Of a stretch of DNA of 64,000 nt, positions 1 to 11,633 are shown piece after piece. The notes beneath the pieces were generated by a model. That model was given only the letters and a program-made list of their open reading frames with translations. It ran no database searches and had not been told where the DNA came from. The stretch is from Megaleporinus macrocephalus (lineage: Eukaryota; Chordata; Actinopteri; Characiformes; Anostomidae): assembly GCA_021613375.1 (NCBI GenBank), contig CM038708.1:34713059-34777058 (forward strand), given 5' to 3'. The position numbers and the translations under genes were made by a program. Position 1 is the stretch's first letter; each line of letters opens with the position of its first letter.

Positions 1-2777
1 AATATTTTCTAACATGTATTCATCCCTAAGAACCCCTAAACAGGCATTTTGTTAATGTGTCTTTAAGACTGACATGTGTAAATGGTCTTTGTTCTAAAAG
101 TATTGTCCCTCAATCAAAAAACCTGAAACACAACTTTAACATGAATTGGTGGGGTTAAACTGCTGAATTAATGGATATATGTCAGTGTGTTTTTTTCATG
201 ACATCACTAAATCAGTGCACTAAAACAGGCTGTTATTAAAGGTATTAAATGATATGATTAGAAACGTTATCAATGTTTATAACATTATATTATGATTTTC
301 CTTGATATGAGCCACTTTTCTGTTTAAAGGCAAATCAAACTGCACAGTCCTATTTGACCCAGATGGGTAGAGACTGTCATAGAATTCAAAGATGACACTT
401 GTGAAGTTTGTGAAGCATCACCTAGCACGGCTACAGAAAGTTCTATCTGAAGCTTTATGTGGAAAAGCCGTTGAGTGAGGTTTATACACAAATAAGATTT
501 AAAATACAAGGAAACTCTGTATGTGTTTCTCTAATGCAAAGCAGTCAAACCACCAAACTGACCTAAACAAACAGTAAGTGTTTGTTGAGATACTTAAACC
601 GTACTTATTAATAAACTCATTTATTTATTTATCTTATTCTTAATTTGGTACTGAGTACAGCAACAATAACAGCACTGTTCATGTTTCAGATCTTCTACTA
701 TTCTAGGGTACAACTCTCCTCAGTCTTCCAAAAGTATGTGGATAGTTATACATGAAGTGGACTGTGGGGTGACAGGACTGTAAAGGTAGAGTTAAACACC
801 TTCAGTGATGACAGCTGAGACAAAGAAATATCCTTCCACCATAACAACTCTATAGCTTGTCAGCCTACCAGCTACAGAAATACAGACAGGAGTAAGTCAA
901 ATGACTGTCTCTTGAGTATGTAACTGCATTTGTTCCAGGGGTACATTTTCAGTACCTTTATTTACGAAAAATAATTGTACCATATTTAATGGAATAATTT
1001 AATGAAATGTACTGACTTTTGTTTTGTCTCCATTATGTTAATGAAAGGTATAGATTTATACTTTTCCCCCTAGGAAAAAAATAACTAAGGTACACAGTTG
1101 GACCTTAAAAGGCACAGTTGTTCAGAGTGGCATCACAAGCTTTATCCTATTCATGGAATCCATAAAAGTCACAATGCACCTCAAACCACTTCGAAGGATA
1201 GTCTCTCACAGTCAGCCTTCATATAAAGGCCCTTGGCTTAGCTTTCAATGAATTATCCTGACGTTCAGAAAAGGGCATCTTAAGAATCCTTGGCAAGGGA
1301 TGAGTATCTATTAACAGATGTTCAGTCAAGCAATGTCCTTTATCTGGCTGTTGGGTTGCCCCTTACAGCTGTCTCTGCTTCTGCTCGCCAGGTTAACACG
1401 TCAAAACACTCTTCGAACTAGCTGTACTAGCACAAACAAACTTACACTCGAAACATCAACAGCTGGAGTACGACACTGAGAAGAGTGTCTTGGACACACT
1501 TCCATGAAGGGTCACATGCCTGTTACTTATTACATTCTAAGCACAAGCTAATGAAGACAGCGTTTCCTAAGAAACTGATCACATGGAGAGCAACAGCACA
1601 TGTGACGATGAGGCAACCTGGATCACATTAGCATTTCCCCGTCCGGAGGGAGGCTGATACGAGTGCTAGATTAGCGTTAGCGCCAGAGAAGACGGCTTGC
1701 CCAACACAGAGCAAAGCGGGTGGCTGGGCTTCAATGAGGTGTGATCCCCACATGATCCTGTGTGCCTCATAAAAGCGTTAGCAGGGGTCATCTTCCATGA
1801 CAAGGAAATGGCAGCTGGAGAAGGCTGGTCATCCTCTGCTACCACGTGGTATTGCATGCCGCAAAACCGTAAAGTCCACATATGTTCCACACTGGTGTCC
1901 TATAGCAAAGTAGGCCAACTATGCCAATGTGATACATTGCATAACATCACAATGACAATTTGTCAAATAAATGACTTCAAGGTCCCACAACGGTCCTCTA
2001 TTATTACAGCTTTCATTGTTCGGTTAGTAATAATATGTGGTTGGAAAGCTTGTTAAAACGTGTGAGAAGGCCTGCTATGCCTTGTTTCATTCTGACAACT
2101 GTTAACCCAGGAGACCAAAAGCCAGACAGCTGCTCATTTCCACAGCCATACTAATCTTTAAAGCAACACGTTGGAGAAACTAACAAGCCTAGTGACAGCA
2201 TCCAGAAATAGCCCGAAAGCAACAGCTGACCAATTTGTGAAATGGTGGTGAAAACGCTAGCACCTCTGCCTGTCTCAACAGCTGGGGAAAAACTGGGAAA
2301 ACACTACTGAACCTCTTTAACATGTTCCTCAGAAGCTACAGCTGATGCTTCCAAGATGGCCACCAAGGCAAGTACAGATAGACCCACTTGGGTTTCATTG
2401 TTGTGTAGCCTCCACGCACGTATGAACCTTCAATAAAGCCCTTGTGAGAAGACCCCTGATCTCTGCTGCCAAGTAAGCGGGGCATTCCATGACAGACTTG
2501 TCATAGAGACAGCGCGGTCCACAGGAAACAAAAATAAGTCAAGGCTAATACCACCAAACTATCTGAAACATGAAACCTTCACTAAGGTTCTGAACATTGA
2601 CTAATTTCTAAAAACAAATCAAGTAAATGAGACAATACAAACGTGCCCTATACAACCAGATCTTCCACTTCTGTTGTGTTTTTTTCAAAATAGCCCACCT
2701 CTCTCTTTAAGCTACCCTTTACCATCCACTTTCCTTAGACAACACTCAGTCTCCATATCCTGATAAGAAGTCCGTAC
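1..2777. other. retreg1 intron, no feature recognised
   Basis: This should be the intron between the alternative first exon and the next shared retreg1 exon. I looked for the shared exon starting SWEVIN on the minus strand and did not find it. No clear repeat or RNA gene was recognised. Confidence 0.4.
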
Positions 2778-2827
2778 CTTAACCCTGACCCACGGTCTTC
2801 CGAGGCCATCTCAGCGGCTTTGACCAT
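2778..2827 (-). CDS. retreg1: retreg1 alternative first coding exon (short isoform)
   Basis: The ATG at 2827-2825 opens MVKAAEMASEDRGSGL followed by AG and a donor (TTAAG|GTACGG). It leaves phase 2, exactly like exon 3, so both can join the same downstream exon. Human RETREG1 has a short isoform beginning, as I recall, MPEGEDFGPGK just before SWEVIN. The second Met here gives MASEDRGSGLR, which has a similar length and acidic/Gly pattern. The short form would lack the first membrane hairpin. This exon is inferred from position, phase and resemblance; no transcript evidence is available. Confidence 0.55.
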
Positions 2828-5800
2828 GAAGAAGGTCCTCAGTGAGGTAAGACTAAGGTCCGGTTAGGTTTCAGCCGCAGTGTCTGTTGCTCAGTGACCC
2901 TCAGAGTCCACTCTGCATGCCACACTGAGCCACAGTCTCCAGTGTTTATGTTGAGCTAGGCCCCAGCTTCACTATTTCAATCCAGCCCAGTCTAAAAATA
3001 CCAGAGCCACACACAGCATTCCACAGGCAGACATCAGACGTGCTGGGGTTGGCGTGGGACACACATACTGCGCTGGAGTGTGACACATTAGCTGAGTATA
3101 GCTTCTCAAACAACTTCCTTTTAACTGGAGGCGGCCTTTGTGAGGGTTTCTGTCGAAAACTATCTGAGGAACCTTCAGTAAAGGTACACCTTATCAGATA
3201 AGAGGTCACTGTTAAGTGTGTTGTGTTTTTGATACAGCGTCACCGTTAGGACCAAACCTTTTTTTGTTTTGTTTTGTTTCAATAAGGTTTTGGATATAAA
3301 GAAGTTTGAAAATTATAACAGCTGCCATTTAACACGCTTTGTCAAAAAAGGTGACATTAATCTTTATATAGTAGATCTGATGTACACCTGCCAATCCTGA
3401 TATATAACCTTTTTTTTTTACTACTTTCACTTATAGATTAACATTTCAGAGCAATTAGAAACGCTGTAATATGAATAAAAGTAATGAACAAAATAAATGT
3501 ACATAATCAAATTTCAATCTAAACATGTGTCTAATGCTGATAGTTTTAAAAGCAATGTTTGTAGATGATAGGCCTATAAAACTCATTACATAGGTGCATA
3601 AATGCTATTATTTGAGATCATTAAAATGATCTAAATGAGCCCATTCAGCTGCCTTAGACTTGTAAATTAAATCATTAACTATGAAAGTTCGTAGAACAAA
3701 TGTCATTATTATTTGTAGAACAAATGATCAACAACTAAAATGCCATGAACGTGACAGGACTAGAAATAATATGGCTCCAATTCTTTTGTGCTGGATAGAT
3801 AGATCTACTTGTTGATTCTCATTAAAAGTAAAGTATGTTTTCTGTCTCCTGTTTATGTCCCTTGCATATGTCGTTGAATGTGTTTTTGAACATTAAAATC
3901 TCAGTAAGGTGACGACTGAGGCAGATAGTATTACACAGTGGATCACTATGCTCCATGATTCTAACTGCTATGTTCCTTCATGGATACATGGAGTAAGCTG
4001 AGTAGCACTGCCTAATATAAAGCTGAAGCTAATGCATAGCTGCTCTATTACCTATGATCACCTAGAATATTAATATTTTGCCATGAGACAGGGTTTTGCC
4101 ATGACATACTGTGTGTATTAAAGCAGTGAGAGCCTCCCTTATTATTTTAATTAAAGTGACATAAGCTGATCATATGACTGTGACGTTAGAGCTATGACTG
4201 GAGTGATCATGACCAAGCAGATGTCTTCGACTGCCCACCCCTTACACTACAGGCAGGCTACGTTACATGGGCACACGTTTCTGATTGGTGGAATTAGAGG
4301 CCTGGTGGTAAGTGCTCTCCAGTACGGTCAGTAAAGAAGGGTGGGCGGCTGCTGGAGGACAGAAATGTCCCTGTCATTCTATCCCTCGCATACACCACGC
4401 ACGGAGCAGCAACAGGGTGAAGACTGAAAGACAAACTCAGGTTTCACAACACTTCAGACAACACTCTGGTACAAACAACACATGGCCAGCTATACAGTCA
4501 CGAGTTAGAACACCCTCGGTCAAGTTACACGTTTTGTGTAAATATGTGTAAATACGTTACGCATCATCTACAGAGAACACGCGGGAAGACACACCGTTCA
4601 GCTGACTCAACTAACCAAGGCAACAAACTTAGTTCTTAATGTTACAACATCCCATCCTGTTTTACAGTGTAGCAGAACCGGATTACTATATTTTAGTGCT
4701 GCACCAGGCTGAAATCATCACGATGGACAGCTTACTATATAGTTTGAGAAGAACTGAGATTATAATGTATTTTATTTTACAGAATGATGTAGAATTATTC
4801 CTGAATTTTCTCTACTTCCTGAGAAGCACTACAGAGCAAAGTACCGGCTAAAGGTCTCTGCATACTTCCTGTGGAGATGATGTCCAACGGGCTTCCAGGA
4901 ACAATATGACACAATTCCCGAGAACGGAAACAACCATAGACGTCACAGGGAGGATTTGCTGTGTTGTGCACATAACAGTAAAATATACAGACTCTACCAT
5001 AAAGGTGCAGCAGTTGTAGGTAGAACTATGACAGGATCGTTTTCCAGTCATATGGTCACCTGCAGTAGTGAAGCGTACCCAGTTTCTCTACATTGATGGT
5101 GAATAGCATCAGGGGTTGTAGTGTCTACCATCCAAATATAGACATTTTATTTACTGTCCACGCCTGAATCTAAACTACTATGTTTTTTTTATTAGTGGAA
5201 ATTGTAAATATTGAAACATATATTTTACCCTGAGGCAGTTTAACAGTGAGTCCTTCGGGAAAGCATTGTGTTATTCTCCATTTCTAATGAATCTGACAGA
5301 AACACTGATTAGGTTATCCCCATGTTTGCAGTCCATAATGTATCTAGAACTTCTAAAAGGCCTAGAGAACTAAAAATGGCCACTTGTGTTTTGGAAATCA
5401 GTAACTTATACTGTGCTTAATTTCAAACATTAGATGTTCAGTTTAGCTCCCAAAGTCCTAACTATGAAGAGCGCTTACTTTGTACCCAGATCACGAAGAA
5501 AAACTCTTGAAACTTTTTTTTAAAGAATTTGACTCTATTTTCCAACCTTACTTGAAATAAAAGACAATCAATTCAACACTTTTAAATACAATAGCAGTTT
5601 AATAACAAGGAGCATGTCAAATATATTAAATAAAAATCTATTGAAAAACAAGCTTTTTATATATTTACAGAAGTAAAGCCAAATATGAAAGCCTGATGGT
5701 TGCCTCACTCACAGTGTGCTGTGTAGTTGTTATCAACTTCTATTATTTGTTAGTTAAATTAGCCTTGTAGGTCAAGGGCACAACTTTTTGACACCAATTT

Positions 5801-8800
5801 GTTTTTTACTATAACTCTGATTACCTGAATTAGAAAAACAATATTTGATGCATTCAAGTTCTTACAAAGCCCAGTTAACAGAGCTGGACTGTGATTGATA
5901 CAGTAGCTGTTAGCAAAGCACTATACTCCACTGTCAAAGCCACATCCACTGACCATGGGAAAGAGCGTGCTGTACTTGAGCATGAAGATATAGGGGTCGC
6001 GGGGTTGCGGTTTGGAATCGAGTGAAGACAACTGCTGGAGCATGACCTAGATCAACAGCGTCCTGTGAACGTGGGCAGGCTGAAGCAATGCAGCAGCTGC
6101 TGGGGGAACTGGGCTGGCTTTAACAAGGCCTGCCCCACATAAACACCGTGCCGAGGATTACAGCACTGGCACTCCCCCACCCCACCAACTGCAGCACAAT
6201 GGTGCCATTGGGCTTGTTTTCATCATAAGTACATAAACAATGGCAGCGCAACAGCAGTCAGAGCACAGGGTCGGACAACAAGATCAAAAATAATGGGTAA
6301 CTGAAGGCCGACCATTAGCTGCATTGGATAAATTCATCAGTCCTAACTGTAATCAGATATTCTAAGGAACTTAAGCCTCTTTATGCATGTATGCGTAAAG
6401 GCCTTCATAAGTAAATATGGACATACTAGATGTTTGTACACTTGTGTTTACGCACAACCATGAATTTGCTTTGCTATGAATTCAGCTTTATTGTTTTCAT
6501 GTAAAAGTGTTGCACTGGCCTTGCTGGCAGAACATCCTGTCCTGCGTCTACAGCAGCATTACATCTGGCAGCATAATGCCATCAGTGCACATGACAGACT
6601 TTATGAACTGCTGCATGTTATCAATAATACAGTGAAGGTGCTGAGGCACCCACTAGCGGAGCGATGTCACATTGCACATGTTTAGTATGGCTGGGAGGAG
6701 AAAAACAGGTCAAACTGGAAAAGTGATACAATGTAAACCAAAACACCACCTACAGAACTAGATAAGATAAAAAGTTTCAACATACCTGCCAGTCATACTC
6801 CGCCATAAACTGGCACCTATTGGGAAAAACAACCAACAAAACATCAGATCTGAGCTTGTCAAGCCTTTCGGTTCCATCTCAGTTCAATCTGAACAAATTC
6901 AACAAATTACATGTACACCATTAAGGATCTAAGGAACATAACACCATTTATACTCCTTATTTCCTTGTTTAATCCTGCTGTGAACTATAATAAAACAAAG
7001 TTTATTGTATTTTACTATATTTGTTTTCTGCTTCTATATTGTTTCTTATTTAAGTCAGTTATCTTTTTGCTGTATATTGTTTACCTCTAACTAAGCTTTT
7101 TTGTAAAAGGAAGCTATATAACTAAAATGTAATATATTATTATTTTGTATGTGTGTGTGTGTGTGTGTGAACTATTGACTATATAAAAATACATAGAATA
7201 AAAAGGTTCTGTTATAAAGCAACTACAGGTTTTTGTATAAATGTGTACATGTTAGATGTGTCCAGAATGATGAACTGAGCTGTGAATAAATTAATAAAAA
7301 AGAGGAATTTGTATAACACTAAGAAACAAAGTCTTCCTTAAAATAACATCCATAATGCTGTTTACTTGAAAAGAGGTGATTCAGGCAGATACAGATTATT
7401 CAGGCAGAGACAGATTATTCAGGCAGATACAGATTATTCAGGCTGATACAGATTATTCAGGCAGATACAGATTATTCAGGCAGATACAGATTATTCAGGC
7501 AGGTTCAGATTATTCAGGCAGATACAGATTATTCAGGCAGGTTCAGATTATTCAGGCAGATACAGATTATTCAGGCAGGTTCAGATTATTCAGGCTGATA
7601 TCTTACTGCAAACAGCTAACATGATATGATCAGTATACTATAACTAAACAACTTCTTGATGTTACGAAAAATACTGAACAAAGCAAAACCTTATACATGT
7701 AGCTTTTTCAGTCTATATAGTATCAACAAAACTTATTAATATAATTAGTGATTCCAAACAATTGAATGATACTGAGTGTATGTCTACTGTGACACACATG
7801 ATTCATAAAGCTCACTCCAATCTGAGGTTGATGGTCAGTAATAAAGGAGCAGTTAAGTGTATTAGACAGCGAACCACACCTCTTGATCTGGGAAGCACCA
7901 CATCCCTCAGCAGCTGTACCAGCATCAGGAGAGTCAGACACAAGCCGAGAAGACAAACCACTCTACAGGGGCTCAGGGACACAAACCTGGATAGGGAAAA
8001 TAACAACAAAGCTATTTTCCATGCAATTCAACAGGGAGAGAGTCTCAACCGTCACCCCACATGTGGTGGAAAGCACAGCACTCAAACAGACTAGTGACAA
8101 CAATTTGAACGTATTCTATTACAACTCATTTTATAAGCATAACAAATAAGCAGCACAATCACTGAAATATTTCCATGAACTTCACAATTTCTTAGTGTCT
8201 GGTCCCTCTTCTGTTTGAATGGCAGCAATGGTGAGGCGATATCTGAACGTGTGCTGCAGTAGGTGAGATAAGATCTTTGAGCCTTCACATGGTCAATGTG
8301 ACAAATTACCATACATTTGAATAGCAGCCTAAAAATAGAGCAGAACCTGACATTCAACTGGTCATAACTTTCCTTTCCTTTTCGTTTCACACGTTCCAAA
8401 ATTCTACAACTTCCAGCTTTCCACGTTTCTATTGTGGTCTCAGACTTTTGGACCCCACTGTACATTCAGAACAGTTGCCCACATCTAAACCTTGTGAAGG
8501 CTGTCGGTATGAGAAGCAGGATAGCCTTGGTGTGCACTTGGCTGCTACTGTCCAGCACAGTTGGCTCTCAGCAGAAGGCGCGAGAGCATAATCTCCAGCA
8601 TTTGAAATCCAGGCCACAGCTTACTTACAAGGAAGAATAACCTGTGCAGGGTATTTATATAAGTCCGTATAAGTGGAGGGGGCTCAGTTTCTTAACCTAA
8701 ATCCAGTGTTTGCACAGTCATACTTCCCTTGAACACAAGTATGAGAACACGCACCACATATATGAACACAGCTCGTGAACTAGTTAAAGCAGTATTAAAA

Positions 8801-9562
8801 CAGTGGGCTATAAATGCCTTATCTAATCTCGTCAGGTTGTGTTCAGGCCCTGTGCGACAGACAGCAGGTGTGATGGCAAGCAGACATGACCTAGAGAATA
8901 ACAGTCGGGTGTCAGGCTCTGCTTCTTACAGGCCACACCAACAACACACCGGCCTGTTTGACCTGTGAGGAATTTCACAAAGCAGGATTTCTCGCTTAAC
9001 CAGATAACTTCATCTGAATCCAGCCTGTCACACAGAAGAACAAGTAAGGGATGCTTTTGTTCAGACTTACTGAGAAATAACCACCAGCTTACTGAACTAC
9101 AACCCCCTCCACACCCCCCACACCCGGGCTAACACATCAACTTCAGTTCTGCTAAACAAGCACAGACAGACAGCAGCTCAGGGATACAACGAGGAGTGGG
9201 CTGCGCGTTGTACACTCGGGCATATTAAGGTGGTCTCTCCTGCAGCAGGGGGAAAGTGAAAGGAAAACGCTGCGTCATGTCTCTCACCAGAACACGGCGT
9301 TGGTGGCCGCGAACAGCGCGGTGGTCCTGAACGGTTTTCTCCAGTCCACCAGCGCTCGGACACCGCCTCCTCCAGCCCGCTGCCCGCTCTCCGCAGCCCC
9401 GCGCTCCGTGTCTGAGCTCCGGCTCTCCTGTACACGCTCCGCCGCTCCTGCCATGGCCAAAGCACCGCGCTGCGCCTCGCCGTCTCCACAGCGCCGGCCG
9501 GTGGCTGAGCTGCTGCTGCTGTCGCTGCTGCTGGTGTTGTTGTTGTTGTGCGGCGACGTCAT
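2778..9562 (-). CDS. retreg1: retreg1 (fam134b) ER-phagy receptor, 5' part of gene
   Basis: This is the partial coding region of reticulophagy regulator 1, a reticulon-homology-domain protein that curves ER membrane and, through a C-terminal LC3-interacting region, delivers ER fragments to autophagosomes. Visible coding exons on the minus strand are exon 1 (9288-9562), exon 2 (7880-7986), exon 3 (6786-6816), and an alternative first exon (2778-2827). The joined reading frame gives 'VDWRKPFRTTALFAATNAVF', then W and 'FVSLSPCRVVCLL', then 'VQLLRDVVLPRSRG' and 'ASLWRSMTG'. This parallels human RETREG1 (LLSWKRPLRSLLGFVAANLLFW, FLALTPWRVY, IIKDMVLSRTRG, AQLWRSLSE). All junctions are GT-AG and the phases match. 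The rest of the reticulon domain and the LIR-bearing C-terminus must lie beyond the left edge; I found no further exon in 1-2777. RETREG2 and RETREG3 are alternatives, but the alternative short first exon favours RETREG1. Confidence 0.85.
2828..6785. other. retreg1 intron 3, possible short-isoform promoter
   Basis: This is AT-rich intronic sequence with no coding match. The stretch just right of 2828 should hold the 5' UTR and promoter of the short retreg1 isoform, but no TATA box or CpG island is obvious. Confidence 0.35.
6786..6816 (-). CDS. retreg1: retreg1 coding exon 3 (31-bp microexon)
   Basis: The acceptor is cccaatag|GT and the donor is GGCAG|GTATGT. The 31 bases complete Gly, encode ASLWRSMTG and leave AG in phase 2. 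Human RETREG1 has AQLWRSLSE at this place, directly before SWEVIN. The match in length, phase and sequence makes this a confident microexon although it is far too short for ORF-based detection. Confidence 0.8.
7146..7169. repeat. (TG)n microsatellite
   Basis: A run of about 11 TG dinucleotides lies in retreg1 intron 2. Confidence 0.8.
7379..7599. repeat. 19-bp minisatellite in retreg1 intron 2
   Basis: About 11.6 head-to-tail copies of a 19-bp unit (attcaggcagatacagatt) fill this stretch. Variants have gag for gat, or gttc for atac. The array is direct, with no spacers, and leaves a long open frame by chance because no stop falls in the unit. It lies between exons 3 and 2 of retreg1. Confidence 0.9.
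7880..7986 (-). CDS. retreg1: retreg1 coding exon 2
   Basis: The 107-bp exon has acceptor ccctatccag|G and donor AAGAG|GTGTGG. It adds one base to finish Trp, 35 full codons and one base to start Gly. The peptide starts FVSLSPCRVVCLLGLCLT and ends in VLPRSRG. It aligns in spacing with FLALTPWRVYHLISVMIL...VLSRTRG of human RETREG1, the hydrophobic hairpin of the reticulon-homology domain. Confidence 0.85.
8098..8462 (-). mobile_element. DNA-transposon relic with 'cagtggggtccaaaagtctg' end
   Basis: Read on the minus strand, the right end (about 8462 downwards) starts with the motif acagtggggtccaaaagtct, a terminal-repeat type I recall from many fish Tc1-like elements. No transposase frame survives and the opposite end is unclear. 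It sits in retreg1 intron 1. Confidence 0.4.
9288..9562 (-). CDS. retreg1: retreg1 coding exon 1 (long isoform)
   Basis: The ATG is at 9562-9560 and the donor follows TTCTG (CTG|GTGAGA), leaving phase 2, so residue W92 is completed by the first base of exon 2. The exon encodes a low-complexity head with four Asn and a Ser tract, then a Gly/Ala/Arg-rich stretch, then the start of the first membrane hairpin (ALVDWRKPFRTTALFAATNAVF). The 91 codons nearly equal the human exon-1 length. A second in-frame ATG at 9454-9452 would give a head 36 residues shorter. I chose the upstream ATG for length agreement. The exon is GC- and CpG-rich, consistent with a promoter CpG island. Confidence 0.8.
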
Positions 9563-9605
9563 CCGGAGACTGCCCGCCGGGGCTCCATGGGAACGCCCAC
9601 GTCAT
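9556..9605. promoter_or_regulatory. Two CRE-like ACGTCAT motifs at the retreg1 start
   Basis: GACGTCAT at 9556-9563 overlaps the long-isoform start codon, and ACGTCAT recurs at 9599-9605. Both match the core of CREB/ATF sites. They sit in the CpG-rich first exon region, as in many TATA-less promoters. The sequence match is direct; any regulatory role is inference. Confidence 0.35.
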
Positions 9606-9844
9606 CACGACCCAAGGATGAAGGTAGGATGAAGAGTTTTGTGATCTGATCATTAATAATAAATGAGAGAAATATATATAAATGTACTTACAATTAATAC
9701 TTAATAGTTTATAATAATATATAGAATTTCAATAAATTCCATATAATTATAAACTACACTCACAGACTACCTCTTTAGGTGCACCTCCTTTATCAGCTCC
9801 TCCTATCATATAGGAGCACTTTGTAGTTCTACAGACTGTAGTTC

Positions 9845-10432
9845 ATCTGTTTCTCTGTATACTTTGTCACCCTGTTCTTTAACGGCCAGGACCCCCACAG
9901 AAGCCCCACAGAGCAGGCATTATTCGGGTGGTGGATCATTCTCAGCACTGTAGCAACACGTGGTGATGTGGTGGTGGTGCGTTTGTATGTGTTGTGCTGG
10001 TGTGCGTGGATCAGACACAGCAGTGCTGCTGAAGTTTTGAACAATTCTGTAGACTGAGAATAGTCCACCAACCAAAACTATCCATAGAACAGGGTCCTGT
10101 GGACAGCATCAGCATTCTATGACCACTGATGAAGTACTATAGAATGACCAACACAAACTGTGCAGCAACAACCAAGCTATCGTCTCTGATTTTACATCTG
10201 TAAGGTGGAGCAGCAAGGTAGGAGTGTCTCATAGAGTGGACAGTGAGTGGATGCGATGTTTAAAAAATCCAGCAGCACTGCTGTGTCTGATCCACTCATA
10301 CCAGCACAACACACACTAACACACCACCACCATGTCAGTGTCATTGCAGTGCTGAGAATGAACCACCATTGCTCTGTGGGGGTTCTGACCATTGAATAAG
10401 GGGGCTACCAAAGCATATACAGAGAAACAGAT
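9845..10432. mobile_element. Long fold-back (inverted-repeat) element
   Basis: Two arms of about 170-195 bp are inverted copies of each other. The outermost 17 bases at 9845-9861 (atctgtttctctgtata) are the exact complement of 10416-10432. The arms also share a segment with the reverse-complement pairs ctgctgtgtctgatc and cagtgctgagaat. A spacer of roughly 200 bp separates them. No coding capacity is seen. The same arm sequence recurs at 18.4-18.75 kb and partly at 51.35-51.54 kb, so this is a dispersed MITE-like family. The left flank (9770-9800, ttaggtgcacctcc) resembles the family's Tc1-type terminus. Confidence 0.75.
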
Positions 10433-10439
10433 AGTCTAA

Positions 10440-10534
10440 GATGACAAACAATAAGAAAACACCAGTAAGTTAGGGCTACAATAAGGTGGTTGGTCAGTAT
10501 CAAGCCTTCTCAATTCATCTTCAAGCGTATAACT
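10440..10534. repeat. Duplicated block, copy A
   Basis: About 95 bp that recur at 11455-11562 in the same orientation, including aataagaaaacaccagtaag and ggtggttggtcagtatcaag. Copy A lacks about 15 bp present in the middle of copy B. It begins right after the fold-back element. Confidence 0.8.
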
Positions 10535-11257
10535 AAAGTGTATTTGGTGGAACTGATAATATGGACATAACATAATAATTAGTAGCGGAAGACAACAGCT
10601 TCAACAAAATTATTGAATGGAGAGCTTCTCTTAAATAGTCTTACTGTGCCTAAGCAGCTCACTTCTAGGGATTTGTCTTGAGGGGGGTAAAAGCAGGGGG
10701 CTGGGCCATGGCTGGGGCCTTCTCCCGTCAACAAGCTACAGCTCAGCTGGTACTGACTTGTGAATGACTGTAATATTTTCTATGTAACCAGCAGGGTCTG
10801 ACGATCAGAGGGCCGCACATTTGAGAAATTTGGTAAAAGTTTATGGAGGCCTCTTATTCGAATTTTCTATTAAATGGTGTAGCAGTTACACTGACACTGC
10901 TGCCTCTTTTAAGGTGGACCATAAAAGGTGGTGAATAGGAAGCCAAACTGTAGAAATTTAGATGTGAAACAGCATCTACACATTCCTTTTACAAATCTAT
11001 ATGCATAGACTATGATATACACCAAAAGTCAGAATTTATTATTATTATTGTTATTATTCTTATTATACAAAGACACATTAATACAGTTCAAGAGTTATTT
11101 TTGTAATTATACCAATAGTGTAAAAACAATATTGTCAAAGGTACCATATATTAAATCCTAATGCAATGTTAATACACTTATACACTTAATACACTCATTC
11201 ATTTTTGTTGTCATTAATTACCTACATTCTTTTTGGAAATACTAAGTTGTTATTATT

Positions 11258-11633
11258 TTATTGTTTTGACATACAATAAGGTACTGCATCATCAGACTTG
11301 TTGCTTGCCAATAAAAAAGGATCCTGGCCCTGGAGGAGAGGTGGTGTAGAATGCTGGACCAGAAGTGAAGTAGGAGGATGGCCCTGGTGGAGACATGCAG
11401 GTGGACAGGTAAATAGGGCTTTCATTGTGAACAAAAACTGACCAGTGATAAAGATGATAAACAATAAGAAAACACCAGTAAGTTAGAGCTACAAGGTAGA
11501 GGTTTCCAATAAGGTGGTTGGTCAGTATCAAGCCTTCTGAATTAATGTTCAAACATATAAAAATAAACTCTGGACACCAACCCTTACAGAAAACAGGTTC
11601 AGAAGAACAAAACATGTCATTCACAGAAAACAA
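11258..11633 (-). other. Unresolved open frames with a hydrophobic stretch
   Basis: Two overlapping minus-strand frames are open here. One (11292-11633) reads LIGNLYLVALTYWCFLIVYH, then two similar Pro-rich pieces (SPPGPSSYF and SPPGPGSFF). The other (11258-11464) contains FIIFITGQFLFTMK, which also looks like a membrane helix. I recognise no family and found no clear splice partner. Part of the region is duplicated 1 kb away. It may be a decayed exon of a membrane protein or chance. Confidence 0.15.
11455..11562. repeat. Duplicated block, copy B
   Basis: Second copy of the block at 10440-10534, with an extra insertion (gtagaggtttcc) in the middle. On the minus strand it is part of open frames with a hydrophobic stretch (see 11258-11633). 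Confidence 0.8.

Noticed and set aside
46..512. Possible shared retreg1 exon on the minus strand near 330-480
   Set aside because: The frame (IELSVAVLGDASQTSQ) does not match the expected SWEVIN segment and lacks a good acceptor-donor pair.
7379..7599. Possible CRISPR-like array
   Set aside because: The units are directly adjacent 19-mers with no unique spacers in a vertebrate intron, so this is a minisatellite.
9300..9632. Plus-strand frame with a leucine-rich, signal-peptide-like stretch
   Set aside because: It is the antisense of the Ser/Asn triplet tract and GC-rich part of retreg1 exon 1. The minus strand has the family match and splice sites.
9225..9653. 142-codon minus-strand frame with Gln runs
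   Set aside because: It is a shifted frame over retreg1 exon 1; the Gln run is the out-of-frame reading of the Ser/Asn tract.
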